From: Nemopilema nomurai | Lineage: Eukaryota; Cnidaria; Scyphozoa; Rhizostomeae; Rhizostomatidae | DNA length: 64,000 nucleotides | Assembly: GCA_003864495.1 (NCBI GenBank) | Contig: ML133403.1 | Span: 124,001-188,000 of the forward strand | Direction of reading: 5' to 3' | Shown: in pieces, positions 22,601-34,400 of the stretch | How the letters are laid out: each line of letters opens with the position of its first letter | Numbering within the stretch: the first letter of the stretch is position 1 | Program-made: the position numbers and the translations under genes | Notes under the pieces: model-generated | What the model saw: the letters and a program-made list of their open reading frames with translations, nothing else | The model's database searches: none | Told to the model about the DNA's origin: nothing

Positions 22601-25360
22601 TATTGTTTGTATTGTCACGACATCCTGAAAGTGCAGTTGGAGGGCTGGAAGTGTTTACTGGTATCACACGGTATCATACTGGGCCCAGTTTTTTAGCTAG
22701 TCATGTGTCGAGATTTGGCCTAGAGACGCCTTTTTGCCACCATGAATGCTATCAGTATGCAAATAAATGATATAACTTCGTTAATGTGTTTTAAAAACAA
22801 GGAGATTCGATCGCACCATAATGGTGAAAATATACTGTTTGGCTTGCAATGCTGTTACCTTTCCGTCATGAATGTTGGTAATAACGTACGAATGGAAATT
22901 TTATTTTTTTCAACAATCTCACTTTAGCCTCAAATGCAACTTCAGGTCACCTGACAATCGTAATGATTTTCCCCTACTTTTTGGAATCACATGTCTCAGA
23001 GGCATTTCCAGATTTGAAAATGACAGATTACCGGGTAAGTATCAACTTCATAAACTGCCGAAAACCTTTGTCATTTTGTCATAAATTCAAGATTTTAAGG
23101 CAAGATAAATCCGCAATTTGAGACTCATGTTTTTATCGAGTTTGTGATTATGTCTTGTGCTGCATGCAAAATGATTGATACCGTCACAAATTAATAGTCA
23201 TGTTTAGTTTGCTTTCTTCATTTTCATGTCTAGGTATGCTATGAAAACCATCCTAATTTCAAAGAAAGATCTGCAGAGCGTGGATCCCCTATAAGAATCT
23301 TTACCAATATTCCAAGCGAAGATTTCGTACTTCCTGCAAACCAAGGCTATAGGTACTGCTGATTATTTCATTATTTTCGCACACTGCTGTTTTTCTTTTT
23401 GGTAAACTGACTTAATAAACGAACCTATTTGACAAGCCCCCCCTGTCATATCGAATCGCTTTGCACGTTTCCTCCTTGATTTTATTTTTATTTAGTTTTT
23501 CCATTCTATGTTTAAGTATGGCAATTTTGGATCGTTATCAGGATTACCTCGTTGAAGCCCAACATTCATACCTCCCATTTGCCCCCGTCCCATGCAATTT
23601 TCCTTTGAATCTTTGAATACTTGAATCTAAACTACTACTCCTCAGTTATAAAGTGGTACTCTCACTTGCCATGTTTTCGTGCAATCAACTATTAAAGATG
23701 ATCAACTATGACACCGTCCTTTGGTTCAGAAACGACTTTTTCGAATTTTAGGTTTTGCAAGGAGTGTAGGAGATATGTCGCCCAGAACAATGATCACTGC
23801 GAAAAATGCAACGCTTGTCCGTCAAAGGTATTTGCGATTGCATCTACTGTTTGCAAATGATCAGACTGCATACTCAACCTGCCTTGATGTGCGCCTAAAA
23901 TGTCGATTTCGGTTCGAATATGAGAAGGGCCAAGTTTCGTTGTTCTTCTAGGATGGCAGACGGTACATCCACTGTGAGTTGTGTCAGAAGTGCGTCAAAC
24001 CAGGTATCTTCTCTGTCTTTTTCGAGTACTTATGTTCTCAATCCGTAAATCGGGACGAGGTTTGGTTTCAGAGTTATCTCGGTAGATTTTGTTCATCAGT
24101 AGCTATAATCAGACATTCTCTTTAGAACTCCTTCTTATTTTTGCAATGTCTTTGCCGTTCAACTATCAAACGTTGATCTGGAGCGAAGCTGCAGCATTGA
24201 ATACAGCAAAGAGTAACAAGTTGAAGAGAACTTTAATCTTTTTGCAGATTTAAATGCACTTATTCTCAATTATAGCATTCCTCGCATGTATAATAGGTGG
24301 GTTTTTCATTCACCTAGGTAGAATTCACTGTCCAGTATGTAGCAGTTGCGAAGCCAAGGACCACAACTGTGAAAGGTAACCATGGCAACTTCATGCTTAA
24401 GGACTGAGGCTTGTACAAATAGGATTCATTTCAGATTCAATCGTTCGCTTTCGAAAGGGAAATCCTAAAAAAATCATTTCTCGTGTAAAATGCATCCTAT
24501 ACTAAAGTGTTTTATGATAAAATCATGTTGTTTAATTCTCAAGAAAAAAGCTGGACTGTTTTACATGTCATGCTTGTGGAGCTGCCGGCCATAAGAGAAG
24601 GGATTGTCCAGAGAAGTCAAAGCAAAACCTTAAGAGGTTGGTATACACTGAAGCTTGTTCATTCCTAATGCAATTAATTTCTTGTGAGTCTATTGACTAG
24701 GAACCGTCTTAGGTTTGTGATCTTAATGAGAATTGCTTTAGACGAACATTAGACTGTGTACCTTTGATTTGTGCTTTAGCCAGTTAATTTAGCCTACTCG
24801 ATTGTTCCATTTGATTTTTGAAACACTTATTGAACATCTCCATTGGTCAGGTATTGAAAATCCCACGCTTGTTCTATTTGGAAAAACCCTGTTGTACCGA
24901 TGTAGGAAACAGCATGGTTATTTAATCGGCTCATATCAAAAAGACATATGCCCGTTTGTTAAGGGATCATCCAAAACAACATAACAACAACAACAACATC
25001 AGTCATTTTTCTTTCTTCTGTAAGGCTTGTTTTGCAAGAAGTGATCGAACAATCTGTGCAGATTTATACTCTGCACAAATATTTCAAATATCAACTAGTG
25101 GCTCTTCCAGAAAAGTCAATAAATAATTTAACATTTATTACATGCTACATTTCAAAGTGATTAATCACTAGATATTTTTACTGTACGTTTTGCGGATGCC
25201 TCCTTAGGACTAGTTTCTTTAAGGCTGATCAATCTACAATTTTAGAAAGACTAAGAACTGACATTTCTCTTGCAGGAAATCCCAAGGTGAAATGAAGGGC
25301 AAGGAGAAGAAGTCAAAGAAACCCAATTTAAAGGCTCCAAAGAAAGCCAGAAACAAGTGA
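19623..25360 (+). CDS. ZCCHC4: ZCCHC4, 28S rRNA N6-adenosine methyltransferase
   Basis: Twelve exons join in frame to 471 residues (human is 513): 19623-19710, 20713-21092, 21388-21479, 21916-21997, 22200-22401, 22946-23034, 23234-23352, 23752-23827, 23952-24003, 24318-24375, 24544-24636, 25276-25360. Order of parts: a GRF-type zinc finger split over exons 1-2 (CQHG...YACSASRDRKGCPFFQW), a Rossmann methyltransferase region with the catalytic DPPF at residues 258-261, then IFPYFLES and SPIRIFTNIP blocks typical of the family. Next comes a cysteine-rich DHHC-like zinc region (exons 8-10), then a CCHC knuckle (CHACGAAGHKRRDC, exon 11), and a Lys-rich tail ending KKARNK. In human cells the enzyme methylates A4220 of 28S rRNA and supports translation; it is nucleolar. 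All key motifs are intact, so it should be active. Confidence 0.95.
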
Positions 25361-26492
25361 TGTCTCTCTGCCTTTCTGCCAGTGGCACAAACACCAGTCT
25401 GGGCCAACATTTGATATAATGGCACAGGGGCGAAGAGACCACGTTGGGGCACGAAGCTCGATGGATCGCTGCAAGCTTTCATCGACGTTTCTAATGCCAC
25501 CTATTATGAAATGTTGATGTATTATACAACATGGTAATAATATTTTCTATATTGTAACATGTATGCTTTTCCATAACTGTTTCTGGGAGCAATCTTTTCA
25601 TTGTTATCAGTGTTAAAAACGATCTTCTAACAGCTTGATGGTACCAAGTAGCACGATAAACGTTTCTTTATTACGTGGCTTTCAACGTTATTCTTATTAC
25701 GTTTTCCACTCAGCCGCAATCTTCAACAGTGCGTGCTTTAAACACAGTGCACGACCACCCTCTTTTTGAATACATATGCTCTCTTTTGAACCTGACGCTG
25801 CATATTAAAACACCTATTCAGTTAAAGAATGCATCTCTATACCGTGTCATTAAGGATATTTGACTTGGATTGTTTCGAGGGCTAGACTAATCCGTAACAT
25901 TTTCTCGCTTTATTGCTGTCAAACAAATGTTTCATACTGCAAAACTTAAAATAGCAGGAAACAGTGGGATTTTTGTATTGTTTAGCAAGATCTTTTTCGA
26001 ATATAAAACCCCGTTCCATGAAGAAAGACAAAATTCTGAAATTGAATTTTTATAAAAGATGTGAGTAGGCACTGGTTGACTGCCATCACACGCCCTTTCT
26101 CGTACCTTACACAGCTTCCATCCGCAAATAGCTATTTACTTTGTCAGGTTTTGGTCATTTTTGGAAGTTTCTGTACTCTATGGTGTCGGACGAAAAGATG
26201 CTTCAAGTGTTAGAAACTGTATCATTGGCCTCGATTTGATGTTCCCCGAAACGAGGATATGACACAAAAGTTTTAGTCGAACTGGAAATAACACAAAGTT
26301 CAAATAATTTACAAGAAATGCAGGAAGAAGTTGATTTAAGTTTTAAGGCAAGGAAATTTTGCTTCTGAGTGATTGCTCTTGTTAAGGCCGACTTAATCTC
26401 AATTAACAACCATTTCAATCGAAGCCCAGAATTCGAAGAGATCATACTTACTTAGGCCCAGTTTATTCATGCTCCAAGCGAAGTTATAAAAA
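25361..26492. other. Intergenic between ZCCHC4 and TTC1
   Basis: This holds the 3' untranslated region of ZCCHC4 and the TTC1 promoter, in tandem orientation. No further gene is supported. The minus frame at 26203-26445 has no domain or splice support. Confidence 0.4.
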
Positions 26493-29400
26493 ATGAATGA
26501 AAATGACACCGCTGTGCCCAAAAACGAACAGACGAATCAGCAAGACCTTCAAAGCAATCAAGAAGATGAGAAAACTGATTCAACCCTGCCACAGGAAAGT
26601 TTAGAGCAGGGGAACAAAGTCGAGGAAATTCTTTCAGCGGCCGTTAGACGGGTTGGTACTACTTATGCTCGCCATGAACGGCCCTTTTCTTGCCTTTTAA
26701 TTTGGGTATTTCATTTGGATATCGACCTTGCCAGTAACGAGGATAGAACATGACTAGAAAGTTCCTGTTCCCGGTTTCGATCATGCTGTTGACTTAAATG
26801 TAAAACATAGGTATGTTTTTATAGTTTGGCCGTTAATACCATCCAAGTCAGATGAAACCTAATAGACCATTTCACATAGCGACATTCCTTGAGCCAACTA
26901 TCAACCGTTCTAGTGTAAAAGTTATCCTAACAAGTCAATGTTGAATTTGTCAAGTAATACTGAGGTGAAGTAACCAGTAAATGGCCATAATTCGTACCTT
27001 GTTGGCACATAAGTTGGAGCTGCCAAAAAAAGGCAAGTGGGAGTTGAAATGTTGTTAGTTAACACATTCATTTTAGTAGGAGAACGCCACAAATTTATGG
27101 AAAGGTAAGTTTAAAGTTTGTCCAAGTTTCTTATTTGTTCGACAGGATATTCCCTTGGCAAACATGACCTTAAGAAATGCTTCCAAAGTTATTTCACTTC
27201 TTTTTATTTAGGAAAGAGATGAAGAGGCACAAACTTTTAAAGCCAAAGGGAATTCTCTATTTGTCAAAGGAGGTGAAAATCAATATTTATATTTTAAGGT
27301 ATTTGGAAAACTTTTCCTAAAGGTAATGACCCTTTGAGATAAAGCAAGATTTTTAGGCCAGAGATGTTGCATAGTGCATATTATAATGTCATAGGCAATA
27401 GGATTTCTTACAACAATTTATGGAGAGTGCAGAAGAATAACGGAGAAAGGCTAGACAGGAACTCACAACCTTCTTTCTCTGCCATTCTATCCTGGTGTGG
27501 GCAGCCCTCACTCAACAGGTCCTCTGCACATTGTGATAGAGTTGTCATGGCCCCCCTGTGCAATTGGCAGAAGAGAAGGGCAGTGCTAACAAATGGCTTA
27601 ATCTTGGGTGATGGCTTGAAAGCATGACCTCATAGTTCAGCAGTAGAGCACTTGGCATAAAAAATCAGGCGTCATGAGTTAGAGTCTCCCACTGTTTGAC
27701 TATTTTTCCACACTGCAAATCTTTAATGATTCTCCCATTATTTATTATATTTAGCTATAGAAATATTCATCAACTGGTAATTTTGTCATGTCAATTTTCA
27801 TTTAAAAAGGGCCACATGATCATGATGCTCATTCTAACATGCTTTGTAGAATATGAAGAGGCAATCAATATGTATACAGAGGGCCTGCAAATATGTCCTA
27901 AAGATCACAACAAGCAGCTGTCAGTTTTATTTGCAAACAGAGCAGCATGTTATGTGAAAATGGTAATCTAAAAGTTATTATATTTTCATGTTTTGACAGC
28001 TTGTTTATAAGATGTCTGCTTTTCTTATGTCATGTGCCTTTATTTCTAATACAGGTGTCCATATCAAAACCAGAATGTGATGTATATGGTTTCAAGCCAT
28101 ATATATGCTATAGTTTGACTTATATGCTGTATTTTTGGATTTGGTCAATCAATTCTTTTCTAATTCTGATCAATAAATTTCTGAAAAATTTTGATTGTTT
28201 CTCAAAATAGGGAGAAAGTCAAACTGCAATACAAGACTGCACTTCAGGTATTTCAACCTCTCCTTAAACCCCATCTTTTCTTACATTGAATTTAAATTTT
28301 TTCTGCTATGTAGCAAGTTGATCAGATCAGTTTCATTCCTCATTATATAAATTTTTGCAGTTGGTGAGGTACAAGATTAGAATGACTAAGATTCACTTTA
28401 AAACCAGAACCAAAATTCATTTTCATATCCTTTCATTCACTTTCAAGCTGTACCTAAGCTTTTGCTCCATTGCTCCACCATATCAACTGATTGGATCAAT
28501 CACAACACCAGATTGTCACTTTTTAGTGGCATGTCTGCTGGAAACTGATGATAAAAACTCCCTAGCTGACTAGACACCTGTGTTTTTCTTTTGGTTTTGA
28601 ACAAGGATTCAGGTTTTGATTGTTTCTCATAAGTGGTAGTAAGATTAAAACTTGCTTCCCCATACAATATAGCTTTGTATGATTTTTTGGGAATGCAGTC
28701 ATTGTTTAGTGCTCAGATGTTTTCATGACTTTGATTTTCATGTCTTCAATTTATTAAATGTTAAATAGCTTTCTGATATATCCATTCATTTGCAGCATTA
28801 GACCATGATAAATATTATATAAAAGCTAGACTTCGAAGAGCCCAAGCATATGAAACACAAGAAAAGTTAGAAGAAGCTTTTGAAGGTATTGTTTCTTGTA
28901 TCTCTTTAGCTTGTGAAGTTTGAAAGGTATGTGGAATTGGGCCCCTGAAATTAATATTTTCCTTCTTTGCAGCACTTTACCCCTACTAGATTTTTTAATT
29001 TTAATTTATGACTATTTATTATTTAATTTTAACTAAATGATACAACACTAAGTTGTTTTTTACATTGGATTCTAGAATAATTTAAATTGAACAGTTAAGT
29101 GTCCTAGGGCAAGAAAAGTTCCATCTCTATGTACTTCTAAATTGTGAAGAGAGAAGGTTAAGCAGACATCATCTTGCTTTCCACATTTGCCATTCCATGA
29201 GTATTGACTTGATTAGCTAAGATTGGCATGTTGCATGTCTAGGTGCAAATATAGATTATTTTCTAGATTATTTGTTGAAATATCTGCTTTTTTGTTTATG
29301 GTGGTTATGTTTGAATTTTCAATCAATGACCCAAAGTTTTGATACCTTGTTACACAAGCCCAAGAGAAGATTTTGTTACACAAGGCGAAGAGTGATCATT

Positions 29401-30585
29401 TCTGTCCACTGTTTTTACCTATTCCTGTTTTTACCTATTCCTGTTTTTACCTATTCCTGTTTTTACCTATTCCTGTTTTTACCTATTCCTGTTTTTTCAA
29501 TGCTATAAGTTTTTCAAGTTTTTGAGTAGTAAACATTTTGGCTACTTTTCAGATTACAAAATGGTCTTGGAACTGGACAGGAGCTGTATAGTAGCTGGTG
29601 AAGCTGTGAAGGTGAGTCACTAGACAATATTGTAAATCAAGCATTTTTCTAAATTGAGTGTTAATTATTTGCATCTGCTTGTTGGATATACTGTGTCATA
29701 AGGACAATATCAAAGTTTCATACAAGACATCTAAAGCAGGTCCATATCATTTTTAAGAATTAGCTTTAATGTCTGTTGTGAAGTTGATGCTGTCTTTTTG
29801 ATAATTTATATTTGGATACAAAAAGCATGCACAATTTGCCATAATTGCATGTTATTCCATGAAAGGAGCTCCCATTTTCAAATATACATTGTTTTCTGAT
29901 TTGTGATGAACATCCTCTCAAATTGTGTTTATGTTTATCAAATTTCTTCCTGTCTTTTGTATGTCTATTTGGTTCTATTTTATTTGATGTCCTATCTACA
30001 TATCATAGAGACTGCCAAATCAGATTAATGAGAAGAATGAGAAGTTGAAAGAAGAGATGTTTGGTAAGCGCTGTCTGATTTATCTTTGATTTGTGTCTTC
30101 TACTTCAGCCTTGTCAGACACTGTCTCTGCCAACCATTTTTCCAGAAAGCCAGCCTGTCTTAATCTTTCCCCAAAAACTGCACACAAACCAGAAAAAAGC
30201 AATTTGCTTCTACTGACAGTTAAATCTATGCTTGAGCAGATTATTTGAATATTCAAAACAGCAAGGCATGAAAGGCCCCAAGTAAATCATATCCTCCACA
30301 GTTAATGTAGTTATTTTGGAGCCACTATGATGGTGATTTTTGCGTAAAGGAAACTGGAAGGATAGGTAAAATATGGTTATGAAGGTTCAGAATTGTAGCT
30401 TGGTATACCATTTTTTGCTCAATTCAATTTTTGCAACTAAAAGTAAAAACTATTGAATTCCTTTTCCAGGCAAGTTAAAAGACCTGGGCAATATGGTTTT
30501 AAAGCCATTTGGTCTCTCAACAGACAATTTCAAAGTACAACAAGACCCATCATCTGGGGGATACTCAATTAATTTTCAAAAGTAG
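26493..30585 (+). CDS. TTC1: TTC1, tetratricopeptide repeat protein 1
   Basis: Eight coding exons join in frame to 229 residues: 26493-26651, 27212-27272, 27850-27962, 28211-28247, 28796-28885, 29553-29611, 30009-30063, 30470-30585. A TAA lies two codons upstream of the ATG in frame, which fixes the start. Residues 1-53 are acidic, Q/E/N-rich and probably disordered. Residues about 58-175 form three TPR helix pairs ([52 protein letters not shown]). The C-terminus ([20 protein letters not shown] then [10 protein letters not shown] and YSINFQK) is the diagnostic TTC1 ending. In animals TTC1 is a cytosolic TPR adaptor reported to bind Hsp70/Hsp90 and G-alpha subunits. The N-terminal extension is about half the human length (292 residues in total). 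Confidence 0.93.
27626..27698 (+). repeat. tRNA-like relic (probable tRNA-derived SINE) in TTC1 intron 2
   Basis: The stretch has an A-box-like CATAGTTCAGCAGTAGAGCA, an anticodon-arm-like AAATCAGGCGTCATGAG spacing and a degenerate B box (GAGTTAGAGTCTCCC for GGTTCGAATCC). The acceptor stem does not pair well and the B box is damaged, so it is not a functional tRNA gene. A tRNA-derived SINE head or a tRNA pseudogene is the best reading. Confidence 0.45.
29411..29490. repeat. 16-bp tandem repeat in TTC1 intron 5
   Basis: Five consecutive perfect copies of GTTTTTACCTATTCCT followed by a partial sixth. It lies in an intron just upstream of exon 6 and is read through by a spurious open frame. Confidence 0.9.
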
Positions 30586-31422
30586 AGTCTATTAATTCTA
30601 GAGTTAATGTTTATTAGACAGTGCAGTTATGAGAGAACAAATGACTTGACAGTGTAGGCAAAGGTTTTATGAGTCAGTGTAACCAAATGTCTCTCATTTA
30701 ACTACTCCATTCTTATAACACATTGGAGCATAGTATAGGACACAAACAAAAACAAAGAAACACCTTTGTCTGATGCTGTAAAAGAATAGCATATTTGTTT
30801 GGCTCTAAGTATTTTAGTGGTATTCAAGTGTCTGGCTATGCAATTGTGTTTGCATCTGTGTCTATTTCATTAGGTAAAATTGAGTTTTAATTAAAGTTAA
30901 CATCTTGTGAGACTAGAAGAAAACTGTGCACAATACCACTTTTTCATTACATATTTTATTACACATACCTCATATAGACCTCTTTATATTGCTTTATTCA
31001 CTATCAGTATTCTCAAAACAATCATTCAAATCTATATACATGTTCAAGTTTGCTCAATTTCTGGAAAATAACATACTCCGCAGAAAATTTTAGATGGGAA
31101 AATTAGGGATGTGAGTTTGCACCCTAATAAATTTTCATGTGGTAGCTGACTTCTATGTTGGATACTCACAGGACTTTTAATCTAGACCAGGGTTATATGG
31201 CAGGTAAAGAGTTATGTAAATGTGTTTAAATTGTTTAAATCATGAAATTGAGTCACCTTAACTACAAATTGCATTAACAACTAAATAATAGATAAACTAA
31301 CTTGCAAATAGACCCTGGACATATGTCCAGGAACTGTTAAAAATGCAGCCTGGTATAACCAAGTCCAAGAGCTGCTATTGACTTTTCAAAAATACATTTT
31401 AACAACTTTTTTTGAAGTTGAA
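30586..31422. other. Convergent 3' interval between TTC1 and the disordered-protein gene
   Basis: A/T-rich sequence that should contain both 3' untranslated regions. No open frame of interest. Confidence 0.4.
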
Positions 31423-34400
31423 TTATCTACCAGTCCTTTCACCTTTTCTGCAAATTTGGTTTGTTTCTGCTTTCAAAAATAATCCTTTATTGAGCTTCAA
31501 CATTTGCTTGAGTAACTCCTCACCTTGTTCTCGAGCAACACTTGCTTTCTTTGCTACCGTGGTAACCTGTTCACCTGCTTCTACATATGTGGTTTTCTGT
31601 GCCAAAAACTTGGCCTGCTTTGTCAGATTCTTTTTCGCGCCTGGGGACAAATGGCCGCGCAGGCTCCTGTCAACTGTTGGGTATTTTCGCAATCCCGTCC
31701 TTAGGCATTTCCAGCTGCTTTTTGTTCTCACTTTGAAGTCACTCAACATTGTCCGGCTTTTTCTGTCATCTCGGTAACAAAAACAATGTCCATGATCAAG
31801 GCTGTCTTTGTCACGCAAATTATCTTTGTCTCTCTCGGCGATTTGTGGATCTTTTACAGGCTCGCAATTATCAAATGCTGAAGCTACATTTTTCTTTTCA
31901 GTGGCTCTCTCAAACCTCAACACCTTAACAGTGACATTCTCGTTAGCTACTTTTGTATAAAAGGGAGACGGAAAGGGGCTACCTACAATCATCGCCTCTT
32001 TACTTTTTCTTTCTGCTTTGTCACTAGAGATTTTTTCGAAGCTGTCCCTTTCCGAATCAACTTGGTCGTTTGTTTCTTCACATTTCAAATCCCGCATTTG
32101 TTCTGCTTTACAGAAACAAGATCTGGCTTAGCTGCACTTGGTTCGTTGGGCAGGCCTCCTATTAGAGCCATCGATGAAATCCTGTTGTTCTTCATATCTC
32201 TTATTCTCCTTTCCATATTTTCGATTCCAGAAATCGGTCTACTACACAATGTATGTGTATCTAAATTCGCCCACAAACCTTTTTCTCGTCTGTCCTCCGT
32301 CGAAGACTTCCTTACATTTGTTGAGGAAAACTCACTTATCGTTTGAAGAGTTCCAATTAACCGATCGTTGCGAAATGGGTTTTTTCGACTAAGGGACCTT
32401 TGACTGTTTACATGTGAAAGGGCAACCACCAATGCCTTATCATGCTGCAAACTTTTTCTTCCACCCGTCGATGATTCTTCAGATGGACAGGGCTCCCCTT
32501 CTATTTGAGAACAATCAGCTTTTTGAATCATACTGCATTTTGCCTGTCGTTCGTCCATGCCTTTTCTTTCATCCTCCAAATTCCATTCTTCACCCTTTTC
32601 TTCAGGGTGAACTTCGGCCTCTGACACTTGCTCCCACGACATATCTATTTTAGCCTTGAGTTTCTCTGCGTGTGCTGACGCTACTAGCCGCTGAAATGAC
32701 AGCTGAGCGTACGCTGCGGTGGCGGTGCTTTTGCATTCTTCTCTTACTATTGTTGAACTTACTTCTTCTGCACTATAATTTTCCTCCTCAAATTCACAGT
32801 TTAGTTTTTGCATACATTCAAATTCATTTTGTGGAATTGTTATTTCCTGCTTGCTTTCCCAAGCGTCTCCATCTTCTGAAATGCTGTATTCCGAGCTGAA
32901 GCCACTTTGCTGTGAATTCCTTCTCTGTTCTTCTGACCAAGGATCGCCATTTTCACTACGACCCCCAATTCTGCTTCTAAAACATGCCTGGCTATCATCT
33001 ACAATACCTTCATTCTTCGTAGAACTTAAGTCATTGTCTCTATCGGCCACTGGATTATTCATTGCATCACGTTGCTGCCTAACTGGAGAAGATGATGATC
33101 CGTATGTGTCAGCATTAGAACTTTCTGCACAAACGCTAGAGGTCCCACGAGATAATTCCGCACTGATTTCTTCACCAAGAAGTTTTTGTTGAAGCCCCAT
33201 AGCTTCGGGATTCTTAATTCTCGATTCATTCCTGACATCAGTGATTGGTTTCCCAGTGAGCCCTGGTATGCTCACAGTTCCTTTACTCTTGTCGATGATT
33301 ATTTTTAAGACATTGCAATCAGCAACGTCTCTTTGCTTTTTCTTTCTATTCTGCTTTGAATGGGTTTCATCTGCGATAACTGAAACCTGGCGTAGTGCAC
33401 CTTCTTGTCGGAAGGCATCTGCTTGAGTCAAGATTAACACGTCATCAGTTTTGGGATTTTTATCAACAGGCCCACTAGGTGCACATTTTTCACTTTTAGA
33501 ATTTTCGTAAAACAATTTTTCATCATTAGCAGACGCACGTGTAGAGCCAGTTTTCATTCCAGTTGGTATTGTCATCTGGAAAAGTCCTTTTCCTTCCGCT
33601 TTCTGTTGATAAATGTTGTGCTTGGTCAAGTCCAATGCGCTAACCTCAATTGTCATAGCCTTCCGTCCTGAATTTACTTCACCACTTTCTTTGACACCAG
33701 CTTCTTTGAGGTCAAGCATGACGTATGTCTTTCCTTCCGCAGTCAGCTTCTTGAGTTCCTCTATTTCCCTCAATCGCGTCAAATGCACAATATCACCCGA
33801 TTCTAAAACCTTGATCTTCCCTCCAAGAACACGTTCGGCCTGCTTACGCCTTCGTTCCCGATTCAAAAATTCAGCATCTCTATCAATATGCTCATCAAAT
33901 GGACCCTCATTGCAAATCAACATTTCATGAGAAAAATTGTTCTGTGTTGACGTCTTTGAAGGAATCCTGGTTTCCTTTTCGGAATATTTGATTTCATGTT
34001 TAGAGTCGCCACTTTTCTTTCCAGGACTTGTGATTCTTTTTTGTGAATTTCCGCAATCATTCTCCATGAAAACAGCCAGTTTTGAAACTTCTTGTACTTT
34101 CGCTGGACTTTTACATAGCTTTTCTTTCCTTGTAACACGTTTTAAAGGAGAGGTTGTGATCTTTTTGATATTTTTCTTGTCATTTTGCTCGTTGACTTTA
34201 GATTCCAAAAAATTAACATTTTCGATCAAATTTCCATTGACTTTTTCTTCATTTTTAGCTGAAACCAAAAAGTCATCCATCTTTCCTTGAATTTCCCTAG
34301 TAGCAAGTTCATTTGTAGAATTTCTTTCATCTTGAGAAAAAAAGTCATTTTCAGAATCTGTAGAAGTCTTGTAACTAATTTCTTCTTGATAAAGCCCTGT

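Noticed and set aside
27626..27698. Functional tRNA gene
   Set aside because: Damaged B box and no consistent acceptor stem.
31423..32097. The 224-codon frame as an independent minus-strand gene
   Set aside because: Its composition continues that of the long exon next to it and it has no promoter space; treated as part of the same gene with an unresolved junction.
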